From: Metabacillus litoralis
GTDB lineage: Bacteria > Bacillota > Bacilli > Bacillales > Bacillaceae
NCBI RefSeq assembly: GCF_003667825.1
Contig: NZ_CP033043.1
Coordinates: 559,001-623,000, forward strand
DNA: 64,000 nt
Direction: 5' to 3'
Shown here: positions 16,327 through 26,201 of the stretch, in pieces
Layout: the number at the start of each line of letters is the position of its first letter
Numbering within the stretch: position 1 is the first letter of the stretch
Position numbers and translations under genes: made by a program
The notes under the pieces: generated by a model
The model's database searches: none
What the model was told of the DNA's origin: nothing
The model's input: only the letters and a program-made list of their open reading frames with translations

Positions 16327-17163
16327 ATGGAGTCCTTTAAAATAAAAAAAACTTTAAATAACAACGTTTTGATCGCATCACATGATTCATACGGAGAAGT
16401 TGTTTTAATTGGAAAAGGTATTAGTTTTGGTAAAAAAGAAGGAGACACTATTCACGAGGATAGCTATGAAAAAATGTTTGTTTTAACAAATCAAAAGGAG
16501 CAGGAGCAATATAAGTTACTGCTAACAGATATTGATGAAGAAATGCTCGAAATTATGCAGGAAGTAATTCAATATATTTTTGAACGTGTTGACAAGCCTT
16601 TAAATGAACATATTCATATAGCACTTACTGACCATATAGCATTTGCTTTAAAGCGTTTGCAACAAGGTATGGATATAAAGAATCCGTTTCTTCTCGAAAC
16701 AAAGTCTTTATATCCTTTTGAATATGAGCTGGCAACAGAAGTTATTAATATGCTGAATGAAAAATTAAACGTACAGCTGCCCCATGGTGAAATTGGTTTT
16801 ATTGCGCTTCATATTCATAGCTCAATATCTAATAAGCCACTTTCAGAAGTGAACCAATATTCTCAGCTTATTAGCCGGTTAACAGAAGTGATAGAAGAGT
16901 CTTTAAAAATTAAAGTAGATCGAGAGAGTGTTAACTATTTACGGTTAATTCGCCATCTTCGATACACAATTGAAAGAGTGAATTCGGGAGAATCTGTTTC
17001 AGAACCAGAAAAATTAGCTTTTTTGTTGAAAAAGGAATATCCGTTATGCTACAATACTTCTTGGAAAATGATAAAAGTCATGCAACAGGTTTTAAAGAAA
17101 TCTGTTTATGAAGCTGAAGCAGTTTACTTAACAATGCATTTATATCGACTAACAAATAAATAA
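16327..17163 (+). CDS. glcT: GlcT, BglG-family transcriptional antiterminator of ptsGHI
   Basis: A 278-residue RNA-binding antiterminator. Residues 1-60 are the CAT RNA-binding domain (KIKKTLNNNVLIAS, VLIGKGISFGKK); two PRD domains follow, with conserved His sites in EHIHIALTDHIAFALKR, GFIALHIHSS, RLIRHLRYTIERV and YLTMHLYRLT. Known role: when glucose is present, GlcT binds the RAT site in the ptsG leader and prevents termination; EII-Glc phosphorylates and inactivates it. The MESFKIKK start agrees with B. subtilis. AAAAGGAG lies 14 bases before this ATG and only two before the in-frame GTG at 16315, so initiation is slightly unusual. It lies directly before ptsG, as expected. Confidence 0.93.
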   Translation: MESFKIKKTLNNNVLIASHDSYGEVVLIGKGISFGKKEGDTIHEDSYEKMFVLTNQKEQEQYKLLLTDIDEEMLEIMQEVIQYIFERVDKPLNEHIHIALTDHIAFALKRLQQGMDIKNPFLLETKSLYPFEYELATEVINMLNEKLNVQLPHGEIGFIALHIHSSISNKPLSEVNQYSQLISRLTEVIEESLKIKVDRESVNYLRLIRHLRYTIERVNSGESVSEPEKLAFLLKKEYPLCYNTSWKMIKVMQQVLKKSVYEAEAVYLTMHLYRLTNK

Positions 17164-17181
17164 TTGTAACCGATATTATTC

Positions 17182-17288
17182 ACGTGTTACTGATTCGATC
17201 AGGCATGAGTGAACAAGGTGTTTTTAATTGCTATTTTGGGGAACTATACCTAATAGCAGCTAAAATACATGTTCACCATGCCTTTTTT
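17182..17288 (+). promoter_or_regulatory. GlcT ribonucleic antiterminator (RAT) and overlapping terminator in the ptsG leader
   Basis: The RAT element spans 17182-17210 (ACGTGTTACTGATTCGATCA onward). Its 3' part overlaps the first arm of a terminator: GGCATGAGTGAACA (17202-17215) pairs with TGTTCACCATGCC (17270-17282) and is followed by TTTTTT. The two folds exclude each other, the classic GlcT switch: the ptsG transcript ends here unless GlcT stabilises the RAT hairpin. The order and sequence closely resemble those of B. subtilis ptsG. Confidence 0.92.
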
Positions 17289-17399
17289 GTATGCATTAAG
17301 ACAATTTCTGAGCTTAATGTAAACGGTTAATAGTAGATTGTTTTCTAGGCTTTGTACTTTTATTGACTACAGTAATGAACAAAATAGGAGGAAATGATT

Positions 17400-19508
17400 A
17401 TGTTTAAAAATGCATTCGGCGTCTTGCAAAAAGTCGGACGTGCACTAATGTTGCCAGTTGCATTATTACCAGCTGCTGGTTTATTGCTTGCATTAGGTAA
17501 TGCACTTCAAAATCCAACGCTTACTGATTTAGCACCATTCTTAACAGCTGATTGGATCGTGTTAATCGCAAGTGTTATGGAAAATGCAGGTAACGTCGTA
17601 TTCTCGAATTTACCTGTTTTATTCGCAGTTGGGGTTGCGATTGGTTTAGCTAACGGTGATGGAGTTGCTGGTATTGCGGCTTTAATTGGTTATTTAATAA
17701 TGAATATTACAATGAGTAGTATCCTTAAGGGAGTCGGTACACTTCCATCAGGTGGACAGGAGCTTGCTGACTTTTTAGCGAACAACGGTGCTGCGTATGG
17801 AAATGTACTAGGTATCCCAACCCTTCAGACTGGGGTATTTGGTGGTATTATCGTAGGTATTATCGCTGCTGCCATGTATAATCGCTTTTTCACTATCGAC
17901 TTACCATCTTATTTAGGATTTTTTGCTGGTAAGCGTTTCGTACCGATTGTAACGGCTGGAGCAACAGTATTACTTGGTATTGTTATGTATTTTGTTTGGC
18001 CTCCAATTCAAACAGGCCTGAACGCTTTTTCCACTAACTTATTAGATGCAAACAGAACGGTAGCAGCCTTCATATTTGGTGTTATTGAACGTTCGTTAAT
18101 TCCGTTTGGTCTTCATCATATCTTCTATTCACCATTCTGGTTTGAATTCGGAAGCTATGTAAATGCTGCTGGAGAAACTGTACGTGGAGATCAAACAATC
18201 TTCTTTTCTCAAATAAGAGATGGTGTTCAAGATTTAACAGCTGGTACATTTATGACTGGTAAATTCCCATTCATGATGTTTGGTTTACCTGCTGCAGCAC
18301 TAGCGATTTATCATGAAGCAAGACCAGAACATAAAAAAGTTGTTGCAGGTTTAATGGGTTCAGCTGCTTTAACTTCTTTCTTAACAGGTATTACAGAACC
18401 ACTTGAATTCTCTTTCTTATTCGTAGCACCAGTATTATTCGGTATCCATGCAATCTTTGCTGGTTTATCGTTTATGATTATGCACATTCTTGATGTTAAA
18501 ATTGGGATGACATTCTCTGGAGGTTTAATTGACTTCCTATTATTCGGAGTATTAAACCCACAAACAAACTGGTGGCTAGTTATTCCTGTAGGTTTAGTTT
18601 TTGCAGTTGTTTATTACTTCGGTTTCCGTTTTGCAATTAGAAAGTGGAATCTTGCCACTCCTGGTCGTGAGGAAACAGATGTTGAAACATCTGATGAAGG
18701 ACAAGCAAAAGCTAATGCGGGAGATTTACCATTCCAAGTGTTAGAATCCTTAGGTGGCTCTGGAAACATTAAGCACTTAGACGCTTGTATTACACGTTTA
18801 CGTGTTACAGTCAATGATAGTAAGGGTGTTGACAAAGATCGCTTGAAAAAGCTTGGAGCATCCGGTGTGTTGGAAATTGGAAACAACATTCAAGCAATCT
18901 TTGGACCTAAATCTGATAATTTAAAGACTCAAATTCAGGATGTTATGTCTGGAAAACGCCCTAAAGCAACGCAAACTCATTCTCAAGAAAAAGAAGTACA
19001 AGAGCAAGTTGAGGATGTTGTAGCTGACGGCTTGAAAAATGATGTAATAGATGAAACATTTGTTTCGCCACTTACAGGTGAGATGAAAAATATTACAGAA
19101 GTTCCAGACCAAGTATTCTCTGGAAAAATGATGGGTGATGGTTTTGCCATTCTTCCTTCTAACGGAACAGTCGTTTCACCTGTTAATGGTAAAATCTTAA
19201 ATGTTTTCCCTACAAAACATGCTATTGGTATTCAATCTGATGGTGGAAAAGAAATTCTTATTCACTTTGGTATTGATACAGTTAACCTAAAAGGTGAAGG
19301 TTTTGAAGCATTTGTCCAAGAAGGTGACATTGTTGAACAAGGTCAAAAACTTCTAGAAGTTGATCTAGAATTTGTAAAATCTAATGCACCTTCAATCATG
19401 ACTCCAATCGTATTCACGAACTTAAAAGAGGGTCAATCAATCAAACTGCAAACAAAAGGTAATGTTGCAGCAAATGATACTGATATCATTGAGATCGAAG
19501 GTAAGTAA
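17400..19508 (+). CDS. ptsG: PtsG, glucose-specific PTS enzyme IICBA
   Basis: A 702-residue fused transporter. The IIC membrane domain (about 1-420) starts [20 protein letters not shown] and contains [15 protein letters not shown]. The IIB domain has DACITRLRV with phospho-Cys463, and the IIA domain has [10 protein letters not shown] with phospho-His622. It imports and phosphorylates glucose, receiving phosphate from HPr. The ATG at 17400 is eight bases after AGGAGG; the ATG at 17394 is too close. Expression is controlled by the RAT/terminator switch just upstream. The protein is very similar to B. subtilis PtsG over its whole length. Confidence 0.96.
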   Translation: MFKNAFGVLQKVGRALMLPVALLPAAGLLLALGNALQNPTLTDLAPFLTADWIVLIASVMENAGNVVFSNLPVLFAVGVAIGLANGDGVAGIAALIGYLIMNITMSSILKGVGTLPSGGQELADFLANNGAAYGNVLGIPTLQTGVFGGIIVGIIAAAMYNRFFTIDLPSYLGFFAGKRFVPIVTAGATVLLGIVMYFVWPPIQTGLNAFSTNLLDANRTVAAFIFGVIERSLIPFGLHHIFYSPFWFEFGSYVNAAGETVRGDQTIFFSQIRDGVQDLTAGTFMTGKFPFMMFGLPAAALAIYHEARPEHKKVVAGLMGSAALTSFLTGITEPLEFSFLFVAPVLFGIHAIFAGLSFMIMHILDVKIGMTFSGGLIDFLLFGVLNPQTNWWLVIPVGLVFAVVYYFGFRFAIRKWNLATPGREETDVETSDEGQAKANAGDLPFQVLESLGGSGNIKHLDACITRLRVTVNDSKGVDKDRLKKLGASGVLEIGNNIQAIFGPKSDNLKTQIQDVMSGKRPKATQTHSQEKEVQEQVEDVVADGLKNDVIDETFVSPLTGEMKNITEVPDQVFSGKMMGDGFAILPSNGTVVSPVNGKILNVFPTKHAIGIQSDGGKEILIHFGIDTVNLKGEGFEAFVQEGDIVEQGQKLLEVDLEFVKSNAPSIMTPIVFTNLKEGQSIKLQTKGNVAANDTDIIEIEGK

Positions 19509-19522
19509 TTTTACTATTAAAA

Positions 19523-19552
19523 AGCCACACTTGTATTTTTACATGTGTGGCT
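19523..19552 (+). terminator. Hairpin between ptsG and ptsH
   Basis: AGCCACACTTGTA pairs with TACATGTGTGGCT with one mismatch. There is no T-run after it (GATAAAATT), so it may be a weak attenuator or an RNA-processing site that sets the ratio between ptsG and the more abundant ptsHI. Confidence 0.5.
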
Positions 19553-19604
19553 GATAAAATTAATTTTTGAATAATATGAATGATTCTAAAGGAGATTGAT
19601 GAAA

Positions 19605-19871
19605 ATGGCAGAAAAAACATTTACAGTAACAGCAGATACAGGAATTCATGCTCGTCCAGCAACTGTGTTGGTACAAGCAGCAAGCAAATATGATGCAGAT
19701 GTAAACCTTGAGTACAATGGTAAAACTGTTAACTTAAAATCGATCATGGGTGTTATGTCTCTAGGGATTCCAAAAGGATCTCAAATCAAAATTATTGCTT
19801 CAGGTTCTGATGCAGACGAAGCGGTTGCAGGTCTTGGTGAAACTTTAAAAAATGAAGGGTTAGGCGAATAA
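19605..19871 (+). CDS. ptsH: HPr phosphocarrier protein
   Basis: An 88-residue protein with the active-site [10 protein letters not shown] (His15, phosphorylated by enzyme I) and the regulatory site [12 protein letters not shown] (Ser46, phosphorylated by HPr kinase for CcpA-mediated catabolite repression). The ATG at 19605 gives the canonical numbering; AAAGGAGATTG lies upstream. The stop codon overlaps the ptsI start by one base (TAATG). Cytoplasmic; it distributes phosphate among PTS permeases and regulators including GlcT. Confidence 0.98.
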   Translation: MAEKTFTVTADTGIHARPATVLVQAASKYDADVNLEYNGKTVNLKSIMGVMSLGIPKGSQIKIIASGSDADEAVAGLGETLKNEGLGE

Positions 19872-21589
19872 TGAGTAACCTTAAAGGGATTGGAGCTTCG
19901 GCAGGTATTGCTATAGCTAAAGCCTACCGTCTTGAAGAACCAGCACTAAATATTGAACAAAAAACAATAGCAGATAAAGAAGCAGAAAAGCAACGTTTTG
20001 ATGATGCAATAAACAAGTCAAAATCAGAGCTTGAAAAAATCAAAGACCATGCTAATCGTGAACTAGGTGCAGATAAAGCTGAAATTTTTGCAGCACACTT
20101 ACTCGTTTTAAGTGATCCTGAGTTGTTAAATCCAGTAGTAGATAAAATTAACGCTGAAGGTGTTAATGCTGAGTTTGCAATGAAGGAAACAGCTGATATG
20201 TTTGTTTCTATGTTCGAATCAATGGATAATGAATATATGAAAGAACGTGCAGCTGACATTCGTGACGTAACTAAGCGTGTTATTGCTCACTTATTAGGGG
20301 TGCAAATTCCAAACCCTAGTCTAATTTCAGAAGAAGTAGTCATTATTGCTGAAGATTTAACACCATCTGATACTGCTCAATTAAATCGTCAATATGTTAA
20401 AGGATTTACAACAGACATTGGTGGACGTACTTCTCACTCTGCAATTATGGCCCGTTCTATGGAAATTCCAGCTGTTGTTGGAACAAAGCAAGCTACATCA
20501 ACGATTGAAAATGGTGTAATGGTTATTGTTGATGGATTAGATGGTGATGTTATTATTGATCCATCTTCAGATGTTATTGCTCAATACGAAGAGAAAAAGG
20601 CAAAGTATGAAGCTCAAAAAGCAGAATGGGCAAAGCTTGTAAATGAACCTACCGTTACAAGTGACGGTCAGCATGTTGAGCTCGCAGCGAATATTGGAAC
20701 ACCTGATGATGTTAAAGGTGTATTAGAAAACGGCGGTGAAGCTGTTGGACTTTATCGTACGGAATTCTTATACATGGGAAGAGATCAGCTTCCAACTGAA
20801 GATGAACAATATGATGCTTATAAAACTGTTCTGGAAAGAATGGGTGATAAGCCGGTTGTTGTTCGTACTTTAGACATCGGTGGAGACAAAGAATTACCAT
20901 ACTTACATCTTCCAAAAGAAATGAATCCATTCCTTGGTTTTAGAGCGATTCGTTTATGCTTGGAAGAACAAGAAATTTTCAGAACACAATTACGTGCATT
21001 ATTACGTGCAAGTAGTTATGGAAATCTAAAGATTATGTTCCCAATGATCGCAACAATTTCTGAATTCAGAGAAGCAAAGGCGATTCTTTTAGAAGAAAAA
21101 GAAAAATTAGTTGCAAATGGTGTACAAGTATCTGATTCAATTGAGATTGGTATGATGGTAGAGATTCCGTCTACAGCTGTCATGGCTGATCAATTTGCAA
21201 AAGAAGTAGATTTCTTCAGTATTGGAACAAATGATTTAATTCAATACACAATGGCTGCAGATCGTATGAATGAGCGTGTGTCTTACTTATATCAGCCGTA
21301 TAATCCAGCTATCTTGCGTCTAATTTCTATGGTAATCGATGCAGCCCATAAAGAAGGTAAATGGGCAGGTATGTGTGGTGAAATGGCTGGCGATACAATC
21401 GCTATTCCATTATTATTAGGTTTAGGTCTTGATGAGTTCTCTATGAGTGCTACATCAATCCTTCCAGCACGTACTCAAATTAAAGGTTTATCTAAAGAAA
21501 AGGCACAAAGTATAAAAGAAACGGTTTTATCTATGAGTACAACTGAAGAAGTCGTTGCATTTGTGAAAGAAACTTTCCAAATCGACTAA
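19871..21589 (+). CDS. ptsI: PTS enzyme I
   Basis: A 572-residue phosphoenolpyruvate-protein phosphotransferase. [12 protein letters not shown] holds the phospho-His189, and the PEP-binding barrel includes [27 protein letters not shown] and a [14 protein letters not shown] segment (GMCGEMAGD, with the active-site Cys). It autophosphorylates from PEP and passes the phosphate to HPr. Translationally coupled to ptsH by the one-base overlap and followed by a strong terminator, giving a glcT / ptsG-ptsH-ptsI layout as in B. subtilis. Confidence 0.98.
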   Translation: MSNLKGIGASAGIAIAKAYRLEEPALNIEQKTIADKEAEKQRFDDAINKSKSELEKIKDHANRELGADKAEIFAAHLLVLSDPELLNPVVDKINAEGVNAEFAMKETADMFVSMFESMDNEYMKERAADIRDVTKRVIAHLLGVQIPNPSLISEEVVIIAEDLTPSDTAQLNRQYVKGFTTDIGGRTSHSAIMARSMEIPAVVGTKQATSTIENGVMVIVDGLDGDVIIDPSSDVIAQYEEKKAKYEAQKAEWAKLVNEPTVTSDGQHVELAANIGTPDDVKGVLENGGEAVGLYRTEFLYMGRDQLPTEDEQYDAYKTVLERMGDKPVVVRTLDIGGDKELPYLHLPKEMNPFLGFRAIRLCLEEQEIFRTQLRALLRASSYGNLKIMFPMIATISEFREAKAILLEEKEKLVANGVQVSDSIEIGMMVEIPSTAVMADQFAKEVDFFSIGTNDLIQYTMAADRMNERVSYLYQPYNPAILRLISMVIDAAHKEGKWAGMCGEMAGDTIAIPLLLGLGLDEFSMSATSILPARTQIKGLSKEKAQSIKETVLSMSTTEEVVAFVKETFQID

Positions 21590-21595
21590 TGAGCA

Positions 21596-21625
21596 AAAAG
21601 ACAGGCAGAATATGCCTGTCTTTTT
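21596..21625 (+). terminator. Terminator after ptsI
   Basis: AAAAAGACAGGCA pairs with TGCCTGTCTTTTT, a perfect stem with a T-run in its 3' arm. Confidence 0.9.
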
Positions 21626-21699
21626 GACGTTCTTTATAGATAATACATACACCATTAAGGGAAAGCTAACCTTAGTATAAAAGGAAGGAGTTTTCTATA

Positions 21700-21936
21700 A
21701 TGGACAATTTCAAAATTGGTGAAGAAGTATATGTGATCTATAGAAATCCTCATGCTGTAAATGTGGCAAATATTGAAAAAGCAGAAATTGTTGAGCACCC
21801 TACTAATCAAAAGGAATTGGCGATTTTCCTACACGATGCATACCATCCACTAGCAGAAGATGATGCTGTATTTTCTAGTTTTGAGGAAGCCGAAGAACTT
21901 TACAACCAGTTATTTGATTACCAACAATTCGATTAA
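21700..21936 (+). CDS. splA: SplA, regulator of spore photoproduct lyase
   Basis: A 78-residue acidic protein (DNFKIGEEVYVIYRNPHA near the N-terminus, then FSSFEEAEELYNQLFDYQQF) that matches SplA of B. subtilis in size and place. SplA is reported to act negatively on splAB expression; its mode of action is not obvious from sequence and no HTH is seen. AAGGAAGGAG lies about ten bases before the ATG. It is the first gene of splAB, 87 bp before splB, and follows ptsI as in B. subtilis. A forespore (sigma-G) promoter is expected upstream but I could not assign one securely. Confidence 0.9.
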   Translation: MDNFKIGEEVYVIYRNPHAVNVANIEKAEIVEHPTNQKELAIFLHDAYHPLAEDDAVFSSFEEAEELYNQLFDYQQFD

Positions 21937-22023
21937 GTTAATAGGAAATATTTGAATCGATTATTAGATAACGATTAAGCAAAAGGTAAATATGTATAGA
22001 ATCTCTTAAAGGATGGTACTATC

Positions 22024-23052
22024 ATGATTAAACCTTTTGTTCCACAATTAGTTTATATAGAACCGAGAGCTCTAGAATACCCACGTGGCGTTGAACTAAA
22101 AGAAAAATTTGAAAAGATGGGTCTTGAGATTAGAGAAACAACCTCTCATAACCAAGTCCGAAATATTCCAGGTAAGAACCACCTTCAGCAATATCGAACA
22201 GCCAAATCTACTTTAGTTGTCGGTGTAAGAAAAACGCTCGAATTTGATAGCTCCAAACCATCTGCTGAGTATGCAATCCCTCTAGCAACTGGATGTATGG
22301 GGCATTGTCATTACTGTTACTTACAAACTACAATGGGTAGTAAACCGTATATTAGGACATATGTTAATGTAGATGAAATACTTGAGCAAGCTAAGGATTA
22401 TATGGAGGAGCGTGCTCCAGAAATTACACGGTTTGAGGCCTCTTGTACGTCTGACATAGTAGGGATTGACCATCTTACTCATTCTTTAAAGTCAGCAATT
22501 GAATTTTTTGGGCAAACAGATATGGGAAGGTTACGTTTTGTAACAAAATTTCATCACGTCGACCATTTATTGGATGCAAAGCATAATGGAAAGACTCGTT
22601 TTCGATTTAGCATAAATGCTGATTATGTAATAAAAAACTTTGAGCCAGGGACATCTCCTCTTGATAAAAGAATTGAAGCTGCAGTTAAAGTAGCAAAGGC
22701 AGGGTATCCGTTAGGATTTATTGTAGCTCCAATTTATATTCATGAAGGCTGGCAAGAAGGGTACAAAACTCTCTTTGAAAAGCTGGATGCATCTCTCCCT
22801 GCTGATGTACGAGATGATATAACGTTTGAAATGATTCAACACCGTTTTACAAAGCCAGCAAAGCGAGTGATTCAGAAAAATTATCCGAAAACGAAGCTTG
22901 AATTAAATGAGGAAGAAAGACGTTATAAATGGGGCAGATATGGGATAGGTAAATATATTTATCAAAAAGATCAAGAACAGGAATTACGTGATACATTAGA
23001 GGATTATGTTGATCATTATTTTCCAACTGCCAAGGTTGAATATTTCACCTGA
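22024..23052 (+). CDS. splB: SplB, spore photoproduct lyase (radical SAM)
   Basis: A 342-residue radical-SAM enzyme. The cluster motif is GCMGHCHYCYLQT: Cys91, Cys95 and Cys98 in the CX3CX2C spacing, the same positions as in the B. subtilis enzyme. Cys141 (EASCTSDIVG) is the catalytic hydrogen donor, also conserved. It repairs 5-thyminyl-5,6-dihydrothymine in germinating spores by direct reversal, using SAM. ATG follows AAAGGATGG. The pairing with splA and the following terminator define a two-gene operon. Confidence 0.97.
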   Translation: MIKPFVPQLVYIEPRALEYPRGVELKEKFEKMGLEIRETTSHNQVRNIPGKNHLQQYRTAKSTLVVGVRKTLEFDSSKPSAEYAIPLATGCMGHCHYCYLQTTMGSKPYIRTYVNVDEILEQAKDYMEERAPEITRFEASCTSDIVGIDHLTHSLKSAIEFFGQTDMGRLRFVTKFHHVDHLLDAKHNGKTRFRFSINADYVIKNFEPGTSPLDKRIEAAVKVAKAGYPLGFIVAPIYIHEGWQEGYKTLFEKLDASLPADVRDDITFEMIQHRFTKPAKRVIQKNYPKTKLELNEEERRYKWGRYGIGKYIYQKDQEQELRDTLEDYVDHYFPTAKVEYFT

Positions 23053-23054
23053 TA

Positions 23055-23092
23055 AAAATACTCTCATCGTAACGTTGATGAGAGTATTTTTT
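23055..23092 (+). terminator. Terminator after splB
   Basis: AAAATACTCTCATC pairs with GATGAGAGTATTTT, followed by TTT. Confidence 0.9.
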
Positions 23093-23172
23093 TGTTATTT
23101 CGAAACTTTAACTTCCAATTAAACTTCATATATATGGTAAAATTAGTTTAATCATACATAAGGGGTGTATCT

Positions 23173-23958
23173 ATGGATATGTCATTAAATGGTAAAAGCG
23201 CACTAGTTATTGCTTCCAGCCAAGGACTTGGTAAAGCCATTGGCTGGAAGCTTGCAGAACAAGGGGCAAATGTTATGTTATCTAGTCGGGATGAAGAAAA
23301 GCTTAAAAAAATAAAACATGAGCTTAGCCAAAATAGTCGTGGACGTATTGAATACAAAGTATGTGATATAAAAAACAAAGAAGAAATAGAACAACTTGTT
23401 ACTTTTACACAAACTCAATTCGGTGCTATCGATCTACTTGTTAATAATGCAGGAGGTCCACCAGCGGGTACATTTGAAGAAATGACTGATGAAGATTGGC
23501 AGCATGCATTTGAATTAAACTTACTTAGTTATATCCGCATTATAAGAGAAGTGCTCCCCTATATGAAAAAAAGCGGTGGAAAAATCGTAAATATTGCTTC
23601 TTCTTCTGTAAAGGAACCAATCCCTGGTTTAATTTTATCTAATACTTTTCGAACGGGTATTGTAGGTTTAACCAAAACTCTGGCTTCAGAATTTGCATCA
23701 TATGGAATTTTAATTAATACAGTTGCTCCAGGTCGTATCTCAACAGATCGCGTTGCCTCTTTAGATGAGATCGCAGCAAAGAAACAAGGAGTATCAAAAC
23801 AAGATGTTGAGGAGAGTGTAAAAGATAAAATTCCTCTAGGCCGTTATGGTTTACCAGAAGAATTTGCCAATTATGCTACATTCCTCCTTTCAGACTTAAA
23901 CTCCTATATGACGGGTCAAACATTTTTGGTTGATGGTGGAATGGTGAAATCAATTTAA
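23173..23958 (+). CDS. Atypical short-chain dehydrogenase lacking the catalytic Tyr/Lys
   Basis: A 261-residue SDR with a cofactor-binding start (ALVIASSQGLGKAIG, in place of TGxxxGIG) and the NNAG motif (LLVNNAGGPPAG). The catalytic YxxxK is replaced by SNTFR in LILSNTFRTGIVGLTK, so both Tyr and Lys are missing. The C-terminal LVDGG segment is normal. The same SNxxR pattern occurs in a recognisable SDR subgroup, so this is a family trait rather than recent decay, but standard hydride transfer chemistry is doubtful. AAGGGGTG precedes the ATG. It lies between splB and an S66 peptidase gene, in the place of ykwB and mcpC in B. subtilis. Confidence 0.8.
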   Translation: MDMSLNGKSALVIASSQGLGKAIGWKLAEQGANVMLSSRDEEKLKKIKHELSQNSRGRIEYKVCDIKNKEEIEQLVTFTQTQFGAIDLLVNNAGGPPAGTFEEMTDEDWQHAFELNLLSYIRIIREVLPYMKKSGGKIVNIASSSVKEPIPGLILSNTFRTGIVGLTKTLASEFASYGILINTVAPGRISTDRVASLDEIAAKKQGVSKQDVEESVKDKIPLGRYGLPEEFANYATFLLSDLNSYMTGQTFLVDGGMVKSI

Positions 23959-24018
23959 TGAAAATAAGGAGAGGTTAGCTTCTCCTTATTTTTACTTGTA
24001 AGGAAGGAGAGGGGCAAT

Positions 24019-25035
24019 TTGATTACATATCCAATTTTGCAAAAAGGTGCGACAGTTGGAGTAACAGCACCTTCATCTGGGATTCCCGATGAACTTCACT
24101 CAATGTTTAGACAGGCCTTAGTAAGCATGGAAAACAAAGGATACAAAACTTATTGTGGTGAAACAGTATGGACACAGGATAAAGCTAAATCTTCATCAGC
24201 AAAAAAACGAGCATATGAATTTATGTCCATGATGAAAGATGATGAAATTTCACTTATTGTTCCCCCGTGGGGCGGTGAGCTCTTAATTGAAGTTCTTGAA
24301 CATATTGATTTTGATAGCATACAGAATAAATGGGTAATGGGTTACTCTGATACAAGTGCATTGCTCCTTGCTATTACTTTGAAAACAGGAGTGGCAACAG
24401 CTCATGGAACAAATCTTGTAGATCTACGAGGTGTATATTCTGACTCGACCACTGAAAAATGGGAAAGTGTTTTAGGGACAAAAAGAGGAGAGCTAATTTT
24501 GCAGAATTCCTCAGAGAAATATCAAAAGCAATGGGATCATAACAATCCTTCACCGTATGTTTTTCATTTAACTGAAAAAACTGAGTGGAAGACTATTTCT
24601 AAAGATAAGGAAGAATGTAAAGGGCGTCTACTCGGGGGATGTATCGATGTGATCCGACATCTAGTAGGTACGCCATATGGACAAGTTAGCAAATTTCTAG
24701 ATTCTTATTTAGAGCGCGATGATAAAGTAATTTGGTATTTTGAAAACTGTGAGCTAAATACAACGGATTTACGTAGGTCTCTTGTTCAAATGAAACTTGC
24801 AGGTTGGTTTGATTCTTGTTCAGGAATATTATTTGGAAGAAGTGCTGCGAATCAATCTATAGACAATTATCACGTAGTAGATGTTTATAAAGATTTGTAT
24901 AACGAACTTCAAATCCCGATCATATATGATATAGACTGTGGTCATGTACCACCACAACTAACATTGGTAAATGGAGCATATGCTGAAGTGCTGGTTCAAA
25001 ATGGAGAAGGAAGAGTTTCACAGGTGTTCATTTAA
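24019..25035 (+). CDS. S66 family peptidase (LD-carboxypeptidase / MccF-like)
   Basis: A 338-residue cytosolic serine peptidase. The nucleophile lies in VMGYSDTSALL; the Glu and His of the triad fit WYFENCELN and DIDCGHVPPQ. PPWGGELLIEVL is shared with the MccF-like group, which cleaves microcin C or other peptide-acyl substrates; LdcA-type muropeptide recycling is the alternative. The start is a TTG at 24019 after GGAAGGAGAGGGG. It begins about 60 bp after the SDR and is followed closely by ykwC, so the three may be co-transcribed; a weak hairpin (AGGAGAGG...CTTCTCCT near 23966-23990) intervenes. Confidence 0.88.
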   Translation: MITYPILQKGATVGVTAPSSGIPDELHSMFRQALVSMENKGYKTYCGETVWTQDKAKSSSAKKRAYEFMSMMKDDEISLIVPPWGGELLIEVLEHIDFDSIQNKWVMGYSDTSALLLAITLKTGVATAHGTNLVDLRGVYSDSTTEKWESVLGTKRGELILQNSSEKYQKQWDHNNPSPYVFHLTEKTEWKTISKDKEECKGRLLGGCIDVIRHLVGTPYGQVSKFLDSYLERDDKVIWYFENCELNTTDLRRSLVQMKLAGWFDSCSGILFGRSAANQSIDNYHVVDVYKDLYNELQIPIIYDIDCGHVPPQLTLVNGAYAEVLVQNGEGRVSQVFI

Positions 25036-25072
25036 TAATGGATTCGTTCAAGTACATTAAGGAGGAAGTAAG

Positions 25073-25954
25073 ATGAATCAAACAATTGGTTTTATTGGTC
25101 TTGGCGTTATGGGGAAAAGTATGGCAAAACACATATTAAAAGCTGGATATCCTTTGAACATTTATACTAGAACAAAGGAAAAGGCTGAGGAACTGCTATC
25201 TTTAGGAGCTGAATGGAAAAGTACGGTTGCGGAGCTTTCAAATGAGTCTGATATTATTATTACAATGATTGGCTATCCGCAAGATGTTGAGCATGTTTAT
25301 TTAGACGAAGCAGGTATTATTTCATCTGCAAGACCAGGTACATACGTGATTGATATGACTACTTCTCAGCCCTCCTTGGCAAAGAAAATTCATGAAAAAG
25401 CGAAGCAAAAAAATATTTATGCACTCGATGCCCCAGTGTCTGGAGGAGATATTGGTGCACGTGAAGCTCGATTAGCGATTATGGTTGGTGGACATAGAGA
25501 GGCGTTTGATCATTGTTACCCGTTATTTGAAATAATGGGACAAAATATTGTGTACCAAGGTGAAGCTGGCTCTGGACAACATACGAAAATGTGCAATCAA
25601 ATTGCGATCGCATCGGGTATGATCGGTGTTTGTGAAGCCGTTTCTTATGCAAAAAAATCAGGGTTAGACCCAGCTAATGTACTAAAAAGCATTACAACTG
25701 GTGCAGCAGGAAGTTGGTCGTTAAGTAATCTTGCTCCACGTATGTTAGAGGAAGATTATGAACCAGGCTTTTTTGTAAAACATTTTATTAAAGATATGGG
25801 AATTGCGTTGGATGAATCAAACGAAATGGACCTTTTCACTCCAGGATTAAAGCTTGCACATGAGCTTTATGAGAAACTCGCTGAAGAGGGGAATGAAAAT
25901 AAAGGGACGCAGGCTTTAGTTAAATTGTGGGATAAAGCTGAAGTTAATAACTAA
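25073..25954 (+). CDS. ykwC: 3-hydroxyisobutyrate dehydrogenase-family beta-hydroxyacid dehydrogenase
   Basis: A 293-residue enzyme: NAD(P)-binding GFIGLGVMGKSMAKH with an RTKEKAEEL that suggests NADP preference, substrate motif DAPVSGGDIGAREARL, and the catalytic Lys in GSGQHTKMCNQI. It oxidises or reduces a small beta-hydroxy acid; substrate unknown. Orthologous to B. subtilis YkwC by sequence and by its place directly before pbpH. AAGGAGG precedes the ATG by about six bases. A terminator follows. Confidence 0.88.
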   Translation: MNQTIGFIGLGVMGKSMAKHILKAGYPLNIYTRTKEKAEELLSLGAEWKSTVAELSNESDIIITMIGYPQDVEHVYLDEAGIISSARPGTYVIDMTTSQPSLAKKIHEKAKQKNIYALDAPVSGGDIGAREARLAIMVGGHREAFDHCYPLFEIMGQNIVYQGEAGSGQHTKMCNQIAIASGMIGVCEAVSYAKKSGLDPANVLKSITTGAAGSWSLSNLAPRMLEEDYEPGFFVKHFIKDMGIALDESNEMDLFTPGLKLAHELYEKLAEEGNENKGTQALVKLWDKAEVNN

Positions 25955-26009
25955 AATATTGTAGTAATTTGAAACTTTTTCGTTCAATATACGTCAATTA
26001 TAGAGATGG

Positions 26010-26048
26010 AAAGACAATGTGAAACGATTCATGTTGTCTTTTCTTTTT
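26010..26048 (+). terminator. Terminator after ykwC
   Basis: AAAGACAATGTGAA pairs with TTCATGTTGTCTTT (one mismatch), followed by TCTTTTT. Confidence 0.8.
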
Positions 26049-26201
26049 GACGCTATGGTATTCCTCCCATTACTTCATTTATTTTCACATGAATGTCATA
26101 AAGCAAAGCTACCTCTTCATTGATGATAATGGTAAAATAAAGGGTAGCCTAAAAAATAAGTTATTTTGAAATAGATCTAAATTGATAGGAGGAAAGCGAC
26201 T

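Noticed and set aside
17317..17332. Possible CcpA cre site (ATGTAAACGGTTAATA) upstream of ptsG
   Set aside because: The right half-site lacks the conserved CA, and ptsG control is already explained by GlcT antitermination.
24019..25035. Microcin C self-immunity role for the S66 peptidase
   Set aside because: No microcin or other bacteriocin genes are nearby; MccF-like similarity alone does not show this function.
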